This document shows positions 59,519 to 64,000 of a stretch of DNA of 64,000 nt, in pieces. The position numbers and the translations under genes are program-made. The number at the start of each line of letters is the position of its first letter. Position 1 is the stretch's first letter. The stretch lies in NCBI RefSeq assembly GCF_011734195.1, contig NZ_JAANTH010000001.1:1054001-1118000 (forward strand), given 5' to 3'. The stretch is from Halobacterium sp. R2-5. GTDB taxonomy: Archaea; Halobacteriota; Halobacteria; Halobacteriales; Halobacteriaceae. Below the pieces are notes generated by a model. It was not told the DNA's origin. It saw only the letters and a program-made list of their open reading frames with translations, and made no database searches.

Positions 59519-59803
59519 GTATACATCAATCGGTTGTTATTATATGTGATAACGCACTTCGCCGAGTGACGGGGAGTGTCAGAGGCACGTCCACGAACTG
59601 CCGCCGGGGCAGCCGTGGACGTGAAACCGTCGTACTGCGACGGCCTTGGGTCGCTGGCATGGCCAGTAATGGGTTTAAATCAGGTCGGAGAGTATAGCAC
59701 ACGTGTCGCTGCACCTAACTGTACAGTGCGTGGATAGGACGCCGAATTCGGCGGTCGGCCGGCCCGGCGAACGCTTACGGGGGGTCGGTGTGACGGCTCA
59801 CGC
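59519..59803. promoter_or_regulatory. Divergent region with hairpin and palindromes between Bat-like and enoyl-CoA hydratase genes
   Basis: A 285-bp gap with unusual structure. There is a hairpin with 10-bp arms CACGTCCACG/CGTGGACGTG (59586-59623) containing an inner CTGCC/GGCAG stem. There is a TTTAAAT box near 59673-59680. A palindrome ACTGTACAGT is at 59718-59727, and a 14-bp perfect palindrome CGCCGAATTCGGCG is at 59740-59753. A CGCTTACGG box near 59772 fits a leaderless enoyl-CoA hydratase transcript. Confidence 0.55.
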
Positions 59804-60565
59804 ATGCGCGCAGACACCCGAGACGGAGTCCGGTACCTCACGCTCGACCGACCCGAGGCGAAGAACGCACTCACGGCCGAGGACGCCGCCGCGCTCGCCG
59901 ACGAACTGGACGTCCTCGACCCCGACGAGCACGACGCGGCCGTGCTGCGCGGCGAGGGCGACGCGTTCTGTGCGGGCGGCGACGTCGCTTCGATGGCCGA
60001 CAAGGATCTGGACGCCCGCGAGTACTACGAGCACCTCGCGGCGACGTTCGGCCGCCTCACCGAGGCCGCCATGGAGTCCCGCGTCCCGCTCGTCGCGCGC
60101 GTCGACGGCGACGCGGTCGGCGCGGGGCTCTCGCTCGCCGCGCTCGCGGACTTCGCGTACGCCGTCCCCGACGCCCGCTTCTCGTGTGCGTTCGTCCGCG
60201 TCGGCCTCGTCCCCGACACCGGCGGGAGCTTCCTCCTCCCGCACCTCGTCGGCCTCCGTCAGGCCAAGCGCCTCGCGTTCACCGCGGAGTTCGTGGACGC
60301 CGCGGAAGCCGCGGACCTCGGGCTCGTGAATCGCGCGGTCCCGGAGTCCGAACTCGACGACGCCGTCGACGAACTGCTCGACGTCTTACGTGCGCGGCCG
60401 ACTCGGACTGTCGGCGCGATTCGGCAGGCGTTCCACGACAATCTCGGCCGCGAGTGGGACGACGCCCTCGACCACGAGAACCTCCTCCAGAGCCAGCTGT
60501 CCGACACCGCCGAGCACGAGGAGGGCGTCGCCGCGTTCCTCGACGGCCGCGAACCCGAGTTCTGA
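59804..60565 (+). CDS. Enoyl-CoA hydratase/isomerase family protein
   Basis: A 253-residue crotonase-fold enzyme: LTLDRPEAKNALTAEDAAALADEL, the oxyanion hole AFCAGGDVASM, and the second oxyanion-hole region VDGDAVGAGLSLAALADFAYA, followed by GLVPDTGGSFLLPHLVG. The last region holds an Asp where classical enoyl-CoA hydratases have Glu, so it may be an isomerase or other crotonase activity. It is single, with its own promoter-like box, without neighbouring fatty-acid genes. Confidence 0.88.
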   Translation: MRADTRDGVRYLTLDRPEAKNALTAEDAAALADELDVLDPDEHDAAVLRGEGDAFCAGGDVASMADKDLDAREYYEHLAATFGRLTEAAMESRVPLVARVDGDAVGAGLSLAALADFAYAVPDARFSCAFVRVGLVPDTGGSFLLPHLVGLRQAKRLAFTAEFVDAAEAADLGLVNRAVPESELDDAVDELLDVLRARPTRTVGAIRQAFHDNLGREWDDALDHENLLQSQLSDTAEHEEGVAAFLDGREPEF

Positions 60566-60613
60566 GCCGCCGCGGGCGGAAGCCTTCAGTCGCTCGGGCG
60601 CCTACACGTCGCC

Positions 60614-61036
60614 GTGCGCCGAATCGCGCTCGCCGTCGCCGCCGGCGTCCTCGCGCAGGCCGCGCTCCTCGCGGCCGTCTCGGGGATGCCACACCACCAC
60701 CCGAGCACGGGGACGCTCGCGTTCCGCGTGGTCGCCATCGGCGCCGTCGGCGGGTTCGTGGCCGCAGTCGCTGCCGGCGACGCACCGTACCGGACGGGCG
60801 TCGCGAGCGGGACCATCACCGGAATCGGGTTCGGTGTCGCCTTCTGGTGGTTGCTCTTCTACGGCGACACGGTCGGCGTCTTCCACCACGTCCACTACGC
60901 GCTCGCGACGACGCCCGCGCTCGTCGATCTCGGCGCGGTCGCGCCGGAACTCGTCGGTGCCGCGGTCGCGCTCGTCGTCGCCGCGGCGTTCGCAGCGGGC
61001 GGCGTCCTCGGCGGGTACGCGGCCAGCCGCCGCTGA
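60614..61036 (+). CDS. Membrane protein with four helices (140 aa)
   Basis: A 140-residue protein starting with GTG and containing four hydrophobic helices. The first external loop has PHHHPSTG and a later loop has GVFHHVHYA, a local His cluster that could bind metal or haem. No known family. It starts 48 nt after the enoyl-CoA hydratase stop. Confidence 0.68.
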   Translation: MRRIALAVAAGVLAQAALLAAVSGMPHHHPSTGTLAFRVVAIGAVGGFVAAVAAGDAPYRTGVASGTITGIGFGVAFWWLLFYGDTVGVFHHVHYALATTPALVDLGAVAPELVGAAVALVVAAAFAAGGVLGGYAASRR

Positions 61037-61411
61037 CTACGTCGCGGTGCGGGACGCGACCAGCGCCAGCAGCCACGTGAGGACGAATCCGGTGACTGTC
61101 CCGGCGGGCTCGCCGGCGACCGACCGAACGGCGGTCGCCACCAGCAAGTAGCACGCGACGACCACGACGCAGGCAGCGAGCGCCCACGCGACGCCCGCGA
61201 GGTGGGAGTCGACGGTTTCCATCCACGAGTCGGTGTAGACGTTCGGAACGGCGACGCCCGCGAGCATCACGACGGCGAACGCGTCCCGCTCGACCGCCAC
61301 GTGCGAGAACGCGAGCGCACCGCCGGCGGCGAGCGCGACGACGACGGCGGTGGCCGTGACGGCGAACTCCACGCTGACGAGCCACGACCGGAAGCGCGAG
61401 AGCGCACTCAT
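61037..61411 (-). CDS. Membrane protein with four helices (124 aa)
   Basis: A 124-residue protein with four hydrophobic segments (about 16-36, 44-60, 70-92, 102-121), basic N-terminus, and an external loop VYTDSWMETVDSH. Convergent with and directly adjoining the previous gene. No recognised family. Confidence 0.68.
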   Translation of the reverse strand: MSALSRFRSWLVSVEFAVTATAVVVALAAGGALAFSHVAVERDAFAVVMLAGVAVPNVYTDSWMETVDSHLAGVAWALAACVVVVACYLLVATAVRSVAGEPAGTVTGFVLTWLLALVASRTAT

Positions 61412-61516
61412 ACCCTGTCGTTTCGGGCTGCGGGCTTGAACGTAGCGGCGAGTCGCACGCGGTGAGCGGGCGAACCGCAACGCGTTAGGGGCGGAGGCGT
61501 CGTACGTGGTGACGGT

Positions 61517-62812
61517 ATGACGCTACTGTGCGCCGACGCGGTCGTCTGCGACGCCGAGCGGGTCGTCAGCGACGGGGCTGTCGTCGTGGAGGGCGACCGC
61601 GTCGCGGCCGTCGGCGACCGCGGCGAGCTGGCGGACGCGTACCCGGACCACGAGCGCGTCGAGTGCGACCTGCTCGCGCCGGGGCTGGTCGGCGCGCACG
61701 TCCACTCCGTGCAGAGTCTCGGGCGCGGCATCGCCGACGACGAGGAGCTACTGGACTGGCTGTTCGACCACGTGCTCCCGATGGAGGCGTCGATGGGCGC
61801 CGACGAGATGCGCGCGGCCGCCGACCTCGCGTACCTCGAACTGATCGAGTCGGGGACGACGACGGCCGTCGACCACCTCTCGGTCGCGCACGCCGACGAG
61901 GCGTTCGAGGCCGCGGCGGACGCCGGCGTGCGCGCGCTGATGGGGAAGGTCCTGATGGACAAGGACTCCCCGGACGGCCTCATCGAGGATACGGACCACG
62001 CGCTCGCGGAGACCGAACGGCTCGTCGAAGAGTACGACGGCATCCGCGACGGCCGCATCCGGTACGCCGTCACCCCTCGGTTCGCCGTCTCGTGCACGGA
62101 GGAGTGCCTGCGTGGCTGCCGGGATATCGCCGACGAGTACGGCGTGCGCATCCACACGCACGCCAGCGAGAACCGCGGCGAGATCGAGACCGTCGAGGAC
62201 GAGACGGGGATGCGGAACGTCCACTGGCTCGACGAAGTCGGGCTGACGGGGGAGGACGTCGTGCTCGCGCACTGCGTGTGGACCGACGAGACCGAGCGCG
62301 AGGTGCTCGCCGAGACGGGCACGCACGTCACGCACTGCCCGTCCTCGAACATGAAGCTCGCGTCCGGCGTCGCGCCCGTCCGCGACTACCTCGACCGCGG
62401 CATCAACGTCGCGCTCGGCAACGACGGCCCGCCCTGTAACAACACGCTGGACGCGTTCACGGAGATGCGCCAGGCCAGCCTCCTCGGGAAGGTCGAGGAG
62501 CTCGACCCGACCGCGATTCCCGCGCGCACCGTCTTCGAGATGGCGACCCGGAACGGCGCGGAAGCCGCGGGCTTCGAGACCGTCGGCAAACTCCGGGAGG
62601 GATGGACCGCCGATATCGTCGGCCTCGCGACGGACAACGCGCGGTCGACGCCGATTCACGACCCGTACTCCCACCTCGCGTTCGCGGCCCACGGCGACGA
62701 CGTGACGCTCACGATGGTCGACGGCGAGGTGCTCTACCGCGAGGGCGAGCACGTCCGCCTCGACGACGCGGGCATCCGCGAGCGCGCACGGGAGTTCGCC
62801 GAAGCGTACTGA
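61517..62812 (+). CDS. Adenosine-type deaminase (5'-deoxyadenosine/SAH deaminase family)
   Basis: A 431-residue amidohydrolase of the TrzA/MtaD type. Metal ligands appear in GAHVHSVQSLGRG (two His), HTHASEN, VLAHCVWTDE and GNDGPPCNNTLDAF (Asp). The motifs match archaeal enzymes that deaminate 5'-deoxyadenosine, SAH or methylthioadenosine to inosine forms, which salvages by-products of SAM use. Complete, with ATG at 61517 after an A/T-poor leader. Confidence 0.9.
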   Translation: MTLLCADAVVCDAERVVSDGAVVVEGDRVAAVGDRGELADAYPDHERVECDLLAPGLVGAHVHSVQSLGRGIADDEELLDWLFDHVLPMEASMGADEMRAAADLAYLELIESGTTTAVDHLSVAHADEAFEAAADAGVRALMGKVLMDKDSPDGLIEDTDHALAETERLVEEYDGIRDGRIRYAVTPRFAVSCTEECLRGCRDIADEYGVRIHTHASENRGEIETVEDETGMRNVHWLDEVGLTGEDVVLAHCVWTDETEREVLAETGTHVTHCPSSNMKLASGVAPVRDYLDRGINVALGNDGPPCNNTLDAFTEMRQASLLGKVEELDPTAIPARTVFEMATRNGAEAAGFETVGKLREGWTADIVGLATDNARSTPIHDPYSHLAFAAHGDDVTLTMVDGEVLYREGEHVRLDDAGIRERAREFAEAY

Positions 62813-62874
62813 CTGTTCGCCCGGGAACCCGGCACCACGCTTTTCGGCGGGGCGGACGAACCCTCGAACGTAGT

Positions 62875-63000
62875 ATGCCCGACAGCGACCCGGTTCAGTG
62901 TCCGATCTGCGGCTGGACGGGGCACGCCCGCGACCTCGACGACGCCTCGCGGTCGGCGTGCCCGGCGTGCGGCGAGCCCGTCGACGCGCCGTCGGCGTGA
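62875..63000 (+). CDS. Tiny zinc-ribbon protein (41 aa)
   Basis: A 41-residue protein with CPICGW near residue 9 and CPACGE near residue 31, the two halves of a zinc ribbon, plus an acidic linker. Leaderless-type start with a promoter-like CTTTTCGG box about 35 nt upstream. It belongs to the large class of haloarchaeal zinc-finger microproteins. No specific function is known. Confidence 0.65.
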   Translation: MPDSDPVQCPICGWTGHARDLDDASRSACPACGEPVDAPSA

Positions 63001-63110
63001 CCGTTCCGCCCGAACTCCTCTCATTTCTACTCCGCCCGGGGCTGGCTCCGCCGTCGGCCTCCGCCGAGACGCCGGAAGCGAGTGACACGACGGCTGCGGC
63101 GATAACAACG

Positions 63111-63119
63111 TTTTCAAGC
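63111..63119 (+). promoter_or_regulatory. TATA-like box of the terminal membrane protein gene
   Basis: GTTTTCAAG stands about 25 nt before the ATG at 63140 in a GC-rich stretch, consistent with a leaderless haloarchaeal promoter. Confidence 0.5.
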
Positions 63120-63139
63120 GCACCGGCCCAGGTGAGCGT

Positions 63140-64000
63140 ATGGACCGCGGTCTGGCGTGTTGGGTGGCCGGGTTGCTCGTCGTCGCGGCTGTCGCCGCGC
63201 CAGCGGCGGGAGCCGGTGCGCCGGACGGCCCGTTCGGCGTGGCACAGGAGGAGTTCGACCCGGATAGCGTCACGCTGTCGGCGGCGCTCGAGGACGACGG
63301 GAGCGCCGCGTGGTCGTTCAAGTATCGAATGGAACTCGCGACGGACAACGAAACCGAGGCGTTCGAGGACCTCCGGGCAGATATCGAGGAGAACCAGTCG
63401 GCGTACGCCGACCGGTTCCGCGAGCGCATCGAGTCGACGGTGGCCTCCGCGGAGAACGCCACTGGCCGCGAGATGCGCGTGGAGAACGTCTCGGTCCGGG
63501 CGTACGAGCAGTCCGGGGGAGAGTTCAGCGACTCCTACGGATTCGTGGAGTACACCTTCGAGTGGGCCGGCTTCGCGGCCGTCGAGGACGACCGAATCGC
63601 CGCCGGGGACGCCCTCGAGGGCTTCTACCTGAACGGGGAGACGTCACTGCGTTTCTCGTGGGAGGACGGCTATGCGGCGACCGACGTCGACCCGGCGGCC
63701 GACGATTCGGCGTCGACGTACGTGCAGTGGAGCGGCGAGCGGGAGTTCGCCGGCGACGAGCCGCGCCTCGTCCTCGAACCCACCGACCCGACGACGAGTG
63801 ACGCCGGTGAGACGACGACGGCCGCGTCGAGCGGCGAGAGCAGCGTCGTGCTGCCCGCGCTGGTCGGCGCGCTCGTGGCCGCTATCGTGGTGGGCGCCGC
63901 GGGCTGGCTGTACGTGCGCCGCGACGGCGACGAGGACGCAGGAGGAAGCGGCCCTGCGACCGACAGCGGCCCGGACGACGACGACGCTGGCGGCGGTGCT
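63140..64000 (+). CDS. Exported membrane protein, likely second membrane-tethered regulator (partial)
   Basis: At least 287 residues; the gene runs off the right edge. A signal peptide (1-26) precedes a mixed alpha/beta external domain (about 35-215), with FKYRMELATDNETEAFEDLRADIEEN and ADRFRERIESTVASAENATGREM. A Thr/Ser-rich stalk follows, then a membrane helix (about 233-256, VVLPALVGALVAAIVVGAAGWLYV) and an acidic cytoplasmic start. In other haloarchaea I recall this external domain attached to a C-terminal winged helix, but that part lies outside the window, so a regulator role is inference. Confidence 0.7.
   Translation, partial: MDRGLACWVAGLLVVAAVAAPAAGAGAPDGPFGVAQEEFDPDSVTLSAALEDDGSAAWSFKYRMELATDNETEAFEDLRADIEENQSAYADRFRERIESTVASAENATGREMRVENVSVRAYEQSGGEFSDSYGFVEYTFEWAGFAAVEDDRIAAGDALEGFYLNGETSLRFSWEDGYAATDVDPAADDSASTYVQWSGEREFAGDEPRLVLEPTDPTTSDAGETTTAASSGESSVVLPALVGALVAAIVVGAAGWLYVRRDGDEDAGGSGPATDSGPDDDDAGGGA

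Noticed and set aside
59703..60329. GTG-started frame at leaderless distance from a TTTAAAT box
   Set aside because: It overlaps the enoyl-CoA hydratase in another frame and turns into low-complexity Ser/Arg/Pro sequence. A short RNA from this promoter remains possible.

Overview
The window is a gene-dense, very GC-rich piece of a haloarchaeal (class Halobacteria) chromosome. The evidence is acidic proteins throughout, archaeal basal transcription factors (TFE, TFB), archaeal tRNA methylase Trm56, a plant-type haloarchaeal 2Fe-2S ferredoxin, HalX response regulators, a Bat-like HTH-10 regulator, a DICT-domain protein and many short A/T-rich promoter boxes about 25-28 nt upstream of start codons (leaderless genes). 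I saw no phage, insertion sequence, CRISPR array or rRNA. One tRNA gene, tRNA-Thr(UGU), is present.

Layout: (1) 1-3468 holds the cinA / DUF5803 / DUF2110 / tfe block and a GlcD-like flavoprotein. (2) 3518-11200 holds a BASS-family transporter, formate-tetrahydrofolate ligase, Trm56, a J-domain/ferredoxin fusion, an SDR enzyme, a sugar-nucleotide epimerase and a RAD55-like ATPase. (3) 11291-12686 is a lower-GC patch with a PH-domain membrane protein and a universal stress protein. (4) 12866-21304 is a formate dehydrogenase locus. A Tat-exported catalytic subunit, a 16-Cys FeS subunit, a small membrane protein and a cytochrome b lie on the minus strand. Divergent to them are a multi-cluster HdrA/MvhD-like fusion and a TorD-type chaperone. 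(5) 21321-28775 holds very small overlapping genes, an aldehyde ferredoxin oxidoreductase homologue that has lost its CxxCxxxC motif, MobA, YqeC, PadR, a GAF protein, a PAS histidine kinase and a small winged-helix protein. (6) 28920-31528 holds a sequon-rich lipoprotein and, divergently, a membrane protein joining 11 extracellular calcium-type repeats to a cytoplasmic winged helix. (7) 31559-45013 holds USP, DICT, amidohydrolase, two orphan HalX regulators, TFB, DUF1684, RtcA, a CruF-like protein, an ABC exporter and PEP carboxylase. (8) 45095-64000 holds a pilin-like protein, EamA, PanE, secreted and regulatory proteins, CspA, a peptidase, MATE, tRNA-Thr, PEBP, phosphoglycolate phosphatase, a PfkB kinase, an HhH-exonuclease, a Bat-like regulator, enoyl-CoA hydratase, an adenosine-type deaminase and the start of a second membrane regulator.

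Shared theme: C1 and molybdo/tungsto-enzyme metabolism recurs over 4.6-27.4 kb. Formate dehydrogenase oxidises formate outside the membrane, Fhs activates formate onto folate, TorD and MobA serve the molybdenum enzyme, and YqeC belongs to a family tied to molybdenum hydroxylases. The most unusual genes are the HdrA/MvhD fusion with no recognisable FAD site, the cluster-less AOR homologue, and the calcium-repeat membrane-tethered winged-helix protein preceded by a 16-codon leader ORF.
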